From Hyaloscypha bicolor E (lineage: Eukaryota; Ascomycota; Leotiomycetes; Helotiales; Hyaloscyphaceae), in contig NW_020194684.1 in the NCBI RefSeq assembly GCF_002865645.1, positions 2,185,241 to 2,249,240 on the forward strand: 64,000 bases of DNA. Reading direction: 5' to 3'. A program made the position numbers and the translations under genes. Below, one piece after another: positions 21,724 through 32,701 of this stretch. Under the pieces are notes generated by a model. It was not told the origin of the DNA and did no database searches. It saw only the letters and a program-made list of their open reading frames with translations. Position 1 is the stretch's first letter. Every line of letters begins with the position of its first letter.

Positions 21724-23751
21724 ATGCATGTTTCCAAACTCCACGAGAACATGCGGTCTGGCAAGCCATGCAAGCGATGTGTGGCTATGACCTCCACCCT
21801 TGATGGTCTTCGGCAGCTGGCTTCGGCAGATGGCTACGGACACTTCGATGTTGCAGATTTGCACCGGTCTGCCACCAATGGTTGCTCATGTTGCTCTCTG
21901 TTATATGGACTCTATATCCACCATGTGGAACCCTCCGATTCCAAATTGGATGCCCCTCAAGGAACTGGTTACTGGAAATTACGCTCTACCAATCAATTAG
22001 GGGTCAAGGAATCTAGAGATCGATATGAAAACCTCGACTACCACTTTATCCGTGATGAGAAAAGGTACTTCCCATCTTCATACACTCTATTGAGTGTTCG
22101 GACTTCTCCAGGTACATTGCCATTCGATTCGAACACTATTATAGGACATGCTGATGGAGAGAGCATTAAAGGAGACCCGGCTGAGAGGTTCATCGATGCT
22201 GCAAATTTTAGGGCACCCCTCAGAGCTACAGAATTCGAGAACCAGATTCGAGATCAGTTGAACGCATGCAATCACAGTCATGAAAAATGTCCAAAGAGAG
22301 AGAAGACCGAGCTCCCAGCTCGTGTGATAGATGTCCTTCCCAGTACACCAAGACTGTACCTGAGCAGGCCTAATGACCGCGCCGAATATGTCACCTTAAG
22401 TTATTGCTGGGGAGGCCCACAGGATCTCACAACAAGTACAGCTACACTTAACGACAGAAAATCAGCGATTCCGATATCCCTCCTACCTCCTGGCTTGCAA
22501 GACGCCATCTCAATAACACGTCTTCTAGGGTTTCAGTACCTCTGGGTCGACGCATTGTGCATTCTTCAAGACAGCATAGAAGACAAGGCAGCAGAGATCG
22601 CAAAGATGGCCGCAATCTACCGGAACGCATCAATGACAATTGCTGCGGCAAATACTTCATCTGTTAAAGACAGCTTCCTCCGAGACATCGTATTACCAGC
22701 AACTTGCCAACTTCCTTTCTTGAACCCAGATGGATCACCAGGCACGATCTCCCTAGGTGCCAGTGATATAGCACCTCGAGACCTTGAGCCCCTCAGCACT
22801 CGCGCCTGGACCCTCCAAGAATCCCTCCTATCCCCCCGAGTCCTCTACTTCGGAAACCGTGACGTGACCTGGAAGTGTCTCTCCGAAATGACCAATATCA
22901 CAAAGGTCAACGCAGACTACGACGAGTTCAACACCTACGAGTACCGACGCCACCCTCCTTTCCTAGATAATTTCCTCTTCCCGGACGCGGAGATGTTCTC
23001 CAAAACCACGACACGAGATACCTCGGACCGGTTCATGGAGCGCTCAAAGGGGGGCTTGACACAGTACGGGGTGTGGACTTACATTATGGAAGACTACAGC
23101 CGCAGAAGCCTGTCAGTGCAAGCCGATCGTCTTCCCGCTCTGGCCGGTATTGCAGGCGAGCTTCAGAAGATGTGGCAGGATACACACATCGTTAGTATGT
23201 GGCGAAAATGCTTCCTGCAACACCTTGGCTGGAGAGCCTATGATGACCGCGGAGCAAAGCTAGCAACTGACTTCCAATCACCGACTTGGTTGTGGACTAC
23301 TGCTGGGTTTCGAGTCCATGTGGAGCCGTATTTCAAGTTCGAATGTGCCCGAATCAGAGAAATTGATGTTCAACTCGCACCGCCAGATTCTTCTTTCGGA
23401 GAGATATTATCTGGTAAGATCATTCTCGAGGGAGAGGTTTCAACGCTCAAGGATATCGAAGAGCGTCAGACATCTTCTTGGGAACATGAGCACTGGGACA
23501 TCCAAGAGTGCATTACATTGGATCGAGAACTGGGAGGTGAGGAAAACGAAGTCAGCTATGAGACTCGCTTCTTGCTCTTAGGGTGTTATTCGCAGCACCG
23601 CAGCCATGGCGTAGGCCTGATCTTAAAACCTTTTGGAGATGGAACTTGGAGACGGATCGGTTTAACGTATACACACGAGGATGATTTGAGCATGATGCCA
23701 CTCATGTGGCCTAGAGATCGTTATCAACCTCAGGTAATCACAGTAGTTTAG
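21724..23751 (+). CDS. HET-domain (heterokaryon incompatibility) protein
   Basis: A single open frame of 675 residues. The HET domain spans roughly residues 220-375 and shows its three signature blocks: EYVTLSYCWGG near 221, LLGFQYLWVDALCILQDS near 267-283, and LSTRAWTLQESLLSPRVLYF near 357-376. The N-terminus (residues about 17-60) holds paired cysteines (CKRC, CSCC) of the kind that often precede HET domains. There is no C-terminal NACHT/WD40 part, so it is a HET-only protein of usual size. HET proteins trigger cell death when incompatible hyphae fuse. The partner and allele are not visible. The gene lies 406 bases from an RIP-mutated LTR but shows no stops or TA bias itself. The upstream 130 bases are the only non-transposon promoter left, so regulation may depend on transposon sequence. 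Confidence 0.9.
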   Translation: MHVSKLHENMRSGKPCKRCVAMTSTLDGLRQLASADGYGHFDVADLHRSATNGCSCCSLLYGLYIHHVEPSDSKLDAPQGTGYWKLRSTNQLGVKESRDRYENLDYHFIRDEKRYFPSSYTLLSVRTSPGTLPFDSNTIIGHADGESIKGDPAERFIDAANFRAPLRATEFENQIRDQLNACNHSHEKCPKREKTELPARVIDVLPSTPRLYLSRPNDRAEYVTLSYCWGGPQDLTTSTATLNDRKSAIPISLLPPGLQDAISITRLLGFQYLWVDALCILQDSIEDKAAEIAKMAAIYRNASMTIAAANTSSVKDSFLRDIVLPATCQLPFLNPDGSPGTISLGASDIAPRDLEPLSTRAWTLQESLLSPRVLYFGNRDVTWKCLSEMTNITKVNADYDEFNTYEYRRHPPFLDNFLFPDAEMFSKTTTRDTSDRFMERSKGGLTQYGVWTYIMEDYSRRSLSVQADRLPALAGIAGELQKMWQDTHIVSMWRKCFLQHLGWRAYDDRGAKLATDFQSPTWLWTTAGFRVHVEPYFKFECARIREIDVQLAPPDSSFGEILSGKIILEGEVSTLKDIEERQTSSWEHEHWDIQECITLDRELGGEENEVSYETRFLLLGCYSQHRSHGVGLILKPFGDGTWRRIGLTYTHEDDLSMMPLMWPRDRYQPQVITVV

Positions 23752-24599
23752 GCTCTTCAGAGAATTTTGAATGGCAAGCTTCTGCTACGAACATTGTCGA
23801 TTTCGGGGAGATAAACGCCGCCACCTGCGAGAGAGAGAAGCCAGACAAAAGTAGGAATTTCAGGTGAACCTCGGAATTCTTTTCCATTCTGTCGGATTAT
23901 GCGGTTTCCAATATACATTACAGAGCGGCTCCTTGCTATCACAGTCTTTCTATTGTTGGTAATTTCCGAAAAGGTTGGATCGTCAAAAGCCCACTGCAGA
24001 TATACCTCGAACAATCGAAGTCAGATGAATAAACGATGGATAACCACAATCAAATCTATGAATCGAATCCTAAAGTGGCCAAATCGAGGCTCAATATGCA
24101 ACAGCAAGATGCAAGTTCATAGTCTCCCTCCTTCCAGATTCGCTATTGAGACTCATCCAAACTCCAGCAGGCGCTTCTACCAATCTTGCCAGGACTCAGG
24201 CCATTGTTATATTTAAGCTATTCTTCTTCGGTGCGTGGAATCAGCATCTGACTTTAACCAGCTGCAGTCTTCTCCCTACGTTGGGGGCAGAGATAAAATG
24301 AAAAGTCACGTGATAGAATCAGTTGACCACTGCAATAGAAGCATGACCCCGGATTATGGAAGCATAAGAAGATATGATCGACTGCGGTGGTAGAAAGAGT
24401 TGAGATGAAGATCAGTCGTGTGGCTGGCAAACTACTTATAGCTATTGTCCCAATTTATCCATTATTTATCAAACAGCCCCCAGTCCAACCTTGTGATTCT
24501 TGTATGCTTACCACTCAGAAGGAGCAGCAGCTCAGAAATTTCACCACTATAAACGATCGATGCGCTTTTTCGAATCGGGTTCCGTTGTCTTGCTGCTTA
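23752..24599. other. Intergenic region between the HET gene and the Cys-rich secreted gene
   Basis: About 850 bases between the 3' ends of two converging genes. Only short unsupported frames are present. Nothing else is recognised. Confidence 0.4.
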
Positions 24600-25579
24600 T
24601 TACAAGTCTTCCCGATCATTCATACTCACAACCTTTTGTCCGCCTCTCACAGTTTGAGTGGCTATTGACGTAACGAAGCCTGTTGGGGATGGCTTTAACA
24701 TTGAGGTCACTGTAGTTTGTGTATTTTGTGGTGGCTCTGTAGCTGGTAGGCAGGACGTGAGGTACATTGGTGTGAGAGTTTCCTGTTACCATTTGATTAG
24801 CAGTTGGCCAAAATCTCGAATTTAGAACTCACCGAACCAGACCAAAAATACGAACAAAACGAGTATCCCCAAATGTTCGACTCTACAGCCGTAGTTCTCT
24901 TGCAAGAAACATTTCCATTATATTGACATTCAGAAAAAAGCGAGTAAATTCTGGGCTGACAAGCACAAGATGTATATGATACGGCTGAGGTGGGTAGATA
25001 TTTGTAGGAACATTCCGTTGTCTCGTGATCTGCACTTACGCAACTTTGATATAAACGGTTGCATGCATTGAAATCGTAGGTTGTGGTGAGTGTAGGTTCG
25101 GCGGGTGTAGTTATGGTTGTGGACAAACGGTCATCGCAGGCTGCGTGCCATCTTCGGACCTTGTCGTCGAATTGTGGATCGAACATGTGGGATTCGAGGC
25201 AGCGCATTACATCAGTTTTACAACTAAATAGAATAAATTAATTCTCATCGTATTTTCAAGTTTTTGGAAGTTTTCAACGTGTTCCCCTCTCATTTTAACT
25301 TGGGCCACAGGCGAGGCTGGCTGGGGGAAGTGAGTTTGCGCGCTTGACTTACTCGAAGTAGGAGGACAACATTTCCTGGGTACAATAGCAGTCCAATTTT
25401 TCCTCATTTGACGCTTTACCGTCGCATTCGTCCTCTTTTTCAGTCATTGCAATGCATCCTGACAGTTCCTTGAGATGGGAACTGGGAAGACACAGCTCAG
25501 CAGGTGGCACAAAGCCTCCCGCATTGGAGATCACAAAAAGGGTGGCGGAAACCAAGATGTAAACCAGGAGACTCATCAT
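24600..25579 (-). CDS. Secreted cysteine-rich protein, unknown family
   Basis: Three exons on the minus strand: 25353-25579, 24833-25223 and 24600-24782. All splice sites are GT-AG and the phases agree, giving 266 residues. A signal peptide (residues 1-20, LLVYILVSATLFVISNAGG) is followed by a region with about 17 cysteines, including CYCTQEM, CKTDVMRC, CNRLYQSC, SCACQP and SFCSYF spacings. After the last Cys comes a Ser/Thr/Pro-rich tail without a clear GPI signal. It resembles the many lineage-specific secreted Cys-rich proteins of ascomycetes, but I recognise no named domain. Disulphide-rich and extracellular are inferences from composition. The last exon was chosen because it continues the open frame after a consensus GTGAGT donor; an unspliced reading would end 13 residues later at 24797. 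Confidence 0.7.
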
Positions 25580-25619
25580 CCACTTTGAGTGTTGTTTATG
25601 ATGGATGGATGATGTTGGG

Positions 25620-25625
25620 TTTATA
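25620..25625 (-). promoter_or_regulatory. TATA box of the Cys-rich secreted gene
   Basis: TATAAA on the minus strand about 40 bases before the ATG at 25579. The spacing would give a very short leader. Plausible but not proven. Confidence 0.35.
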
Positions 25626-25939
25626 GAGTGTGATCGAAGGCAGAAGTTGTTTTGCGAGCTAGCAGTCTTGAGTTAGGTGAGCGGGCGCTTAGAAGATCTT
25701 ATCTGCCTGGTTTTGGAGTGCTATTGCTTCTTCCAGGCTGTGCTGCTTTTGCCAAGACGGCTCATCACAACTTATGGTGACAAAGGCACAACCAGTGAGA
25801 CATGTCCAGTGGATTTTGCTTCCCTATCCGGGACTTCCCGCCCAGCCACCGCCACCTATATGAAGGAGAAGGCTCCCCAACATAAAATATTTTGTTCTTT
25901 GATCCTTTTGAGGTTATCTGTAGATCAAGTGCCTAAACA

Positions 25940-28391
25940 ATGGCCGAACTCGCGTCCCAAAAGAAGAATATTATGCCAGCGCCTGGAATACCGGGCCCTC
26001 ACACTTCAACTTCAACGTCCGCTCATCAGCCTAGAGAGCTTTATCATAATCCTTCGGAGAACAACAGTACCCTATCATTCCTGGATTCTGCTCCGACAAT
26101 AGCAGACTCTGAAGTAGATCTGTTGGGAGAGGAAAGTGTTAGAGGAGATGTTGAATTGGGCTTAACCACAGCATCGACCTCGGGGCCTTCCCATCAACAA
26201 ATCCCTGAAATCAGACCAGAAACATCTCGACCAGTTCCACCTTTTCGAGAACCACATCTGCAGATGCTTGATTCACATCTTGTCCTGAACAACGATGATT
26301 TGAATGTCCATGAGCCGAATGCCCACGAGCTGAATGTCCATGAGCCGAATGTCCAGCAGAATGTCCAGCCGAATGCCCACGAGCTGAATGTCCATGAGCC
26401 GAATGCCCATGAGCTGAATGTCCATGAGCTGAATGTCCAGCCGAATGCCGGGACAACTTCGAGAGAATGGAAATCCTGGAAGATCAAATACCTTTGGCTC
26501 TCCTTCCTGTTGATGATAACCATATCACTGATTGGAACAATTATCACACTCAATCTTATCTCCAAGAAGAACGGCGGTTTCGCTCCCCTGACCAGCTCCC
26601 CCGGGTTCCTGGCTCGAGACCCTGAAATAGAAAGAGCAATCTGGGCTCAAGGAATTCTCTACACATCGTTTCCGGCTCTTATCATGACACTTTATCGAAC
26701 CATGTGGGAATCTACCGTGGCTGCATTTGCAGACAGACAACCGTATGTTGATCTGAAGAAGGATAGAGGGAGACCAGCAAAAGCGACAATTATGTTGGAT
26801 TACAAAACCGAGCCAGCACTTTGGGCATACATACTGGCGTTCAAAAATAGGCACTACATATTAGGTCTGTGCATGGTATCTTCAGTACTTTTAGCGCTTT
26901 TGGTGGTTCCCCTCGTGGCATTTCTGTTCACGACGGATTCCTTCGCTTCGAATACGGTATTGCCGGTCTCGATTGTCACAAGCTTCGATCCTAAATCTGT
27001 CGTATCATATCCACCAGACCTGCGTCTATCATTGAACTCTGCCGCCGCAATGAGACTTCAAGATGGGCGGGGCCCGTCATGGACAGATGGCGAATTCGCA
27101 TTTCCGAAATTCCTTCCCTCGATCAAGGTCGGAGACGGAAACGCAACGATCGAAACCACAGCGTACTCGGCACATATCGACTGCGAATATATGCCAGAAT
27201 CGGATTACGAGAAAATTGTTCTTCCGCCAGGTACACCTGGATATCCTCCAAGAGTCACTACCTTTCAAGTTGCCGCAAATGATCGCGGGTGTGCGATTAC
27301 GGGCACCATCAGCGTTACTACCGTCCCTGAATTCCCTGATCTCCCAGACATCCCTGGAATGCCTGGCCTAAACCCACCCCAGAATATCTTAAAGGCATGG
27401 CCGACGTTCACTTGCTCGGCTGATAGTGGATGGAGTCGACTCAGCATCTTGACAACACGATACGTTAACAGTTCAACTGGAATCACGAATTTCAGCTTGA
27501 TCTCCTGTATACCTTCGTATCGGATGACTCCTGGAAACCTAGTCGCAACAACCAGTATGTAGCCTTTTGTAAATCCAAGATATATGCATGCAGTTCCTTA
27601 TGAAACATTATCTGACTTCGATCGAGCAATCGTTAACTTTTAAAATCCCCTTAGGTGCCTCATCAGAACCATCACCAAAGAGCTTCACGCCACACCGATC
27701 GAACATGACGGAGATTAGACCAGAAGGGTTGTGGATGTACTTTGAACTCAACATGCCAGCCTTTAACTGCTTTGATATACTCCGCAATATAGACGCTGAC
27801 GAGTTTATGCGTAACGTCTATACCCTTGCGGCGAAACAGCTCCCCATATCCCCACTACTTCCGGGAGCAATCATTGACGCGGCCTTGACACTGTGGTCCA
27901 CGACATTTGCTGTCCTTGCAAGCACTGAGCTGTTCATACCTACCAGTGCGCCCCTGAATGGAACCGGTATTTACTCAGAAGAAGTAAGCCGCTTGATCGT
28001 TGTTTCGCCTATAGCATACATCATCCTCAGCGTTCTAGCTCTCGTGGCTCTGCTGAATATTTCACTATTCTTCTACGCTAACCAGGAGTCAATGCTACTT
28101 GAAGAGCCGGTGGGCTTGGTGAGCGCAGCAGGTATTCTGCATCAGAGTGAAGTGAATGAGATAGTTGATAAACTGTTCAGAAAGCCGAGATTTAATGGTA
28201 AGGTGACAGCTGCTATGAAGCGAGAGGACGGGTTTGTGGAAGACCGTTACCGCTTTGGTGATCAGCAGAAGAAGATTTATCAAATTCGTGGTGAAGGGAG
28301 GCCTCCTAAGAGTCGGTGGAAGCGGTTGGGCGAATGGGCGAGGGAAACAATAATCTCGAACCCTTTGGTGGATAGAATTAGGAGGCTCTAA
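25940..28391 (+). CDS. DUF3433-like multi-pass membrane protein with a repetitive N-terminus
   Basis: Two exons, 25940-27554 and 27655-28391, phase-compatible, giving 783 residues. Residues 1-175 are hydrophilic and disordered, and include a run of Asn-[VA]-His-Glu-[PL] pentapeptides (about residues 121-169). Then come a membrane segment (about 181-206), the stretch IWAQGILYTSFPALIMTLYR and the phrase LLDYKT/EPALWAYILAFKNRHY. A second membrane segment follows (about 303-330), then a large presumably extracellular region with N-glycosylation sites and Cys. The second exon contains a last membrane pair and a basic cytoplasmic tail (KSRWKRLGEWARE). The arrangement (long loop between membrane segments, 'P.LI.TLYR...W', 'LDY.....A......H') is that of fungal DUF3433-type proteins, whose function is unknown. 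The family call is by resemblance only. Confidence 0.75.
26301..26448 (+). repeat. 15-bp coding minisatellite (pentapeptide NVHEP/NAHEL)
   Basis: About ten imperfect 15-base units of the type AATGTCCATGAGCCG / AATGCCCACGAGCTG encode alternating NVHEP and NAHEL, interrupted by shorter NVQQ and NVQP units. The tract stays in frame throughout. The reverse strand is also open across it (Ala-His-Gly-His-Ser repeats), which is a by-product of the repeat. Confidence 0.85.
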
Positions 28392-28485
28392 AGATCTAGA
28401 ATAGGGATATAATTGATGTCATGGCAGTACAAATCTATAACTTTACGTTACCGAGCAACTTTCACGACAACAGCCCTTTCCCCGA

Positions 28486-29000
28486 TCATTCATCACCCTG
28501 GTTCACTTTTCTCCTCCATACCTTCAAGGGTAGTGGTCCCAGATGCAAGTTCATGGTCTCCCTCCTTTCGACTTCCCATCCCGGATGTGGCAGCCCGAAC
28601 TCATACCACCCTAGCGCACTCGCCAGCACTACTGTCTGCTCCAAATATGAGATTCTCCTCCCAATACAACCCCTCGCCCCAGCAGAGAAAGCCACAAAGT
28701 ACGGCTGAAGAGGTTTTCCTTCATTCCCTCTCTGGCTTGAACTTCTCTGGCTCGGGAAAGATCTTCTCGTCACGGTGTGCGATATAGGCGCTTATGGCAA
28801 TGGTAGTACCTCCTGGAATGAAATCTCCATTGATGAGCCACCCTTCTTCTGGCGTCACGCGTGGAAGCCTGTGTGCCGTTAGTGGGAAAAGTCTCATGCT
28901 CTCATTGAGGCACGCCCGAAGATAGGGAGATATTGGACTTTGTCGTACGAGATGAAAGCCCCAAATACGGAAGGCCGTAAGGATCACATGTGCCAGCGCA
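28486..29000 (-). pseudogene. Cytochrome P450 C-terminal fragment
   Basis: Minus-strand reading gives SPYLRACLNESMRLFPLTAH (ExxR helix K, with E and R of NESMR), then RVTPEEGWLINGDFIPGGTT and AHRDEKIFPEPEKFKPER. After a one-base break near 28720-28735 it continues with GKPLQPYFVAFSAGARGCIG, the haem-binding FxxGxRxCxG motif with the Cys ligand. It ends at 28486. Only the last 160 or so residues exist; the N-terminal two thirds of a P450 (about 500 residues) is not found upstream. Truncation plus frame break make this a relic. Neighbour to the right, in opposite orientation, is a broken GMC oxidoreductase. The two may be remains of one metabolic cluster (inference). Confidence 0.75.
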
Positions 29001-29435
29001 GGTCGGAGGTACAGCATATAATTTGGATTGGTGACTCTACTTGGAGCGGGTCGACTAGGAGGAAGCAAACTCCGGAAACCCGGGCGAAGTTCTTCTGAAT
29101 GCAGCATTTTTCTTGAACTCAGAGCGGCCCGGCTCCCTGTCTGTGGGCTTCGTGGTGTCACAGTGCGTGCCGATGGCGGGGTCAATCACCCCCTTAACTG
29201 TAGCTCCACATCGACAACCTCCCCAAAGAAGACTCGGTTACAGGGTGAGCTCTCGGGGAAACAGCACTTGCGTTACCTGCACATATCGAATTTCGGTTCC
29301 AAAGGCTGATGTCGGAGAATCGCTTCTTCCGGCTGGCGCAAGTCGTCTGGGCAATGGAGAGGTTCTGCAACGTAACAAGCACCTGGATCTTATCCCTGAT
29401 TCTGCCGCCAGGGGCGCCAGGAACAAAACTTCAAG

Positions 29436-31734
29436 ATGCGTCCAACTCTTCTCTTCGCCGCCTTGCTGGCTATTCGAGTGAGTGGTGGCTCCCCCACACA
29501 TCTGGGCAAGTGTCACGTGCTACGCACAGGCCACACAGATATATATATAGCTTCTTCCCCGCTCTTAGGGCACCATCATTCCTTCAGATACACACCAATA
29601 TACACCTATTTATCCCCACAGCCCCTTCAGGCCTTGACAGCAAGTATGCTTGAGTCATCCAACCTGATGTTGCCTCGAACAACCTACAATTTTATCATTG
29701 CTGGTGGTGGCATTGGAGGACTCACAGTTGCCATCGACTGGCCGAAGATCCGAACAGTTAGCTCCTAATTGTTCAATTTCAATGGACAGGCTCTGATTTT
29801 TCTTGTAGCATCTGTTGTGATCGAGTATGGCCCAATTAATAAAGGAGAGCCATACATCCTGGTGCCGGAGAATGGGTTCCCATCTTTTACCGGTGGAACG
29901 GCATTACGAGCACTCCGCAGGTCCACCTCAACAATGCGACGTACTCAGTTCTGATAGGACAGTGTATTGGGGGTGGCTCTACTGTTAATGCAATGTTTCT
30001 TCAACGATGCCCTGCTGTGGATTATGATTCTTGGGAAGCATTGGGAAATCCAGGATGGGGATGGAACTCCCTTCTGCCATACTTCAAGAGAGTAAGTATA
30101 TATTCTTAGGCTTTTCTTTTGTTCCATTCACTAAGACTTACAAAATGTAGAGTGAAAACTTCACTGCCCCCAATCCAGCATTTACTCAACAAAGCAACAT
30201 CACACACAGCACAATGTCCATGGTTTCAACGGCCCAGTGCACGCAAGCTATGCCCCATACACTTATCCCGGAAGTGGCGGGTCCAAGACCTCCACCATTT
30301 CGGGTTGATGCTAATTGATCTCTATCAGGTCGCTTTTGGAATGCAGCACTGGCTCTAGGCATTCCCATAGACCCGGACCCAAACAGCGGGAAAAACACCG
30401 GGCTCTTCACTTCTTTGAAGGCTTTGAATGCCGGCACTGAGACTCGATCATATCTAAAGCTGCTCATTATGATTGAGTCAGTTCCAGACCCAACTATCAC
30501 CCCTTACCTAGTACTGCAGTCAGTAAAGTTCTGTTCAAGGACAAGACGGCTGTGGGTGTGGAGTATCGCCTTGTTGGAACAAATCAAGTGTTCAGTGCCA
30601 CTGCATGCAATGGGGTCATTTCCGCAGCTGGCGCTGTCCACTCGCCACAAATCCTGCAGTTTTCGGGTGTGGGACCGAAGGCTTTGCTGCAGAGTCTGGG
30701 TATTCCAGTTGTTCTTGACCTCCCAGGCGTGGGAACGAACTTCCAAGACCAGCTCAATATGCCAGTCACTTACAATTGTGAGCCAAATTAACTCATACTA
30801 CAGAAATGAGGATGTTATTTACTGATCCTTCTTCGAAATTTAGTCACGTCCAATGTCTTCCCCAATGCGGACTCGCTGCAAAACAATGTAACCTTCTTTG
30901 CTGAACAACTTGCACTCTACAACTCTGCTCACCAAGGAGCACTCACCCTTACAGCGCAAACTGGGAACAACATCGTATCTCTTTATTTAAAAGAAACCAC
31001 AAGTAATTGGAAGGCTCTAATCGCACTTGCTGCGTCTCAGGATCCTGCATCACTCCTTCCACCTGGCAGCGACCCAACAGTGATTAAAGGCTACGCTGCT
31101 CAATGACAGCAAATCCTTCAGTTGTATATTTCATACAGCTCAGCTATCGGTAGCATCAGTTGGAACACAGGTGCAACGACATCAGTGTACCAAGTCAAGC
31201 CCCTTAGCCGAGGAACCATCAAGATCAACTCTACCAATATATTTGACAACCTACTCGTCGACTTCGGAGCCCTGACCGATCCCACAGACATCGAACTAGT
31301 CCTCGCACTGATCCGTAAAACCCGACAGATCATGGAAACACCCTTCATGCAACAAACTTGGCCCTACCGACTTGACTCCCGGTGCGAGCTTGACAACCAA
31401 CGACCAGCTGACAGGAGGAATTCGAGCACAGATAAACCCACCAATTGCGCATGAGTGCTGCACTCTTTCAATGGCGCCCTTGAAATATGGCGGAGTCGTT
31501 GATTCGGACCGGCTGGTGTATGGTCTAAAGGGGCTGAGAGAGGCAGATGTCAGCGTATGGCCGTTCTCCCCCCCAGGAAGTGCTCCGTCAGCTACAGCCT
31601 ATGCTGTGGGGGAGAAGGTGAGTGACCCGGTCGTGCGAGAAAGTAGACACATATGGCTGACCTTTAAATAGTTGGCTGACCTTATCAAGGCACAGAATGG
31701 CATTTCGGTCATTCCACTTTCAACGTACGTATAG
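29436..31734 (+). pseudogene. GMC-family FAD oxidoreductase pseudogene
   Basis: Homology can be followed across the whole enzyme, but with several breaks. A signal-peptide-like exon (MRPTLLFAALLAIR at 29436) precedes the FAD motif YNFIIAGGGIGGL at about 29690. One missing base then turns the expected ANRLAEDPN into an early stop. Later parts are EYGPINKGEPYILVPENG, GGGSTVNAMFLQRCPAVDYD, GRFWNAALALGIPIDPDPNSG, and VISAAGAVHSPQILQFSGVG (GMC signature 2, about 30615-30675). A TGA stop follows near 31104, then GTIKINSTNIFDNLLVDFG. The C-terminal APLKYGGVVDSDRLVYGLKGL is spliced by an intron (about 31619-31671) to LADLIKAQNG and ends at 31734. Secreted GMC enzymes oxidise alcohols, sugars or aryl alcohols. 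This copy cannot make a full protein as written. Confidence 0.8.
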
Positions 31735-32485
31735 AAAGCGCCTACAGATTACGGTGGCGCCTATGAAAAGTTGGAATGGGCACATGAGCAGAAGATGGGT
31801 GGGTTTATCTAGAAGTATAATAAAAGCTGTCTATTTGCGCAATGTCACACAAGCTTACATTGTCCCGACGAAAGCTTGTACTGGGAAAATATTTTTTAAC
31901 GGCAAGTCTTATCGAGCCATAGCACAATGTCTGGGTTGATGTGAGCCGTGGCAAAGGGTGATGGCATTGAATCCTTTACCATCTCATCTAATATACATTC
32001 GTTCATCTCAATTTCATTCGTCCATTGATTAGGGCGATTACCCTGCTGGGCTCTATCTAGTCAGTTTCAAGTCCTCCTTACGGCCGGTATTGGCACGGCA
32101 TCCCATTTTCGTAAAACTGTTCAAGCCGAACAATCTGTTCCTCTATGCGAAGTATAGTTGTCTATCCGCATGAGATCGCTGACTGGCTGTTCCTGCGTTT
32201 CGTTTCAGGCTATTCCCAACCGCCATTCAGCACCCGAGGATCGTAAAGTGAGGCACTCAGCCTCGTGCCGAACCCTGATGTACCGAAAATAACTTTGGAA
32301 AGCTTATGTACGTACCAAAGAAGAAATATATAAATATGCCCCTCTTGGCGAAGGGTTCCTCTTTTTTTCTCGCACCCTCATCGCGCATCCAGAATCATAC
32401 TGTCGCCCCTGAATCGCTCACATTAACCGAGCGATCACTCAATACGCACACGAACTCTAACCCCAACCCCCGCTCCCCTTTCACA
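31735..32485. other. Intergenic region with the promoter of a small secreted peptide gene
   Basis: About 750 bases without a supported gene. The right end contains the TATA box listed below and a C/A-rich leader. Confidence 0.4.
32326..32337 (+). promoter_or_regulatory. TATA box of the 71-residue secreted peptide gene
   Basis: ATATATAAATAT about 150 bases upstream of the ATG at 32486, followed by a C-rich leader ending in CTTTCACAATG. That leader context is the same as in the GPI-protein gene. Confidence 0.45.
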
Positions 32486-32701
32486 ATGCTTTCCCTCAAA
32501 TTCATCCTCACACTGGCGGTCCCGCAATTTCTCGCCGCAGCAGCACCTATTGCGGACGCACAAGGGGGATTCACACTTGTTCCTGTTGTGGGAGGCGGAA
32601 GCGGGCTTCTCAACACACCCACCGGTGGACCGGCGAGCATATATACGGAGATCCAGAGTCTGCCTATCGAAGTGGAGCCAGAGGTGAAGTTTGAGGGCTA
32701 A
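32486..32701 (+). CDS. Small secreted protein, 71 residues
   Basis: The ATG in TTTCACAATG opens a 71-codon frame with a signal peptide (MLSLKFILTLAVPQFLAAAA, cut probably after APIADA or AAA). The mature part of about 48 residues is Gly-rich at first (VVGGGSGLL) and acidic at the end. It has no cysteine, so it is not a classical disulphide effector. A longer frame-open upstream extension exists from 32306, but the A at -3 and the signal peptide favour the internal start. I recognise no family. Role unknown; secretion is inferred from the leader only. Confidence 0.55.
   Translation: MLSLKFILTLAVPQFLAAAAPIADAQGGFTLVPVVGGGSGLLNTPTGGPASIYTEIQSLPIEVEPEVKFEG

Noticed and set aside
26194..26565. 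Minus-strand Ala-His-Gly-His-Ser repeat frames
   Set aside because: They mirror the 15-bp minisatellite of the plus-strand membrane protein gene; no start context, domain or signal peptide.
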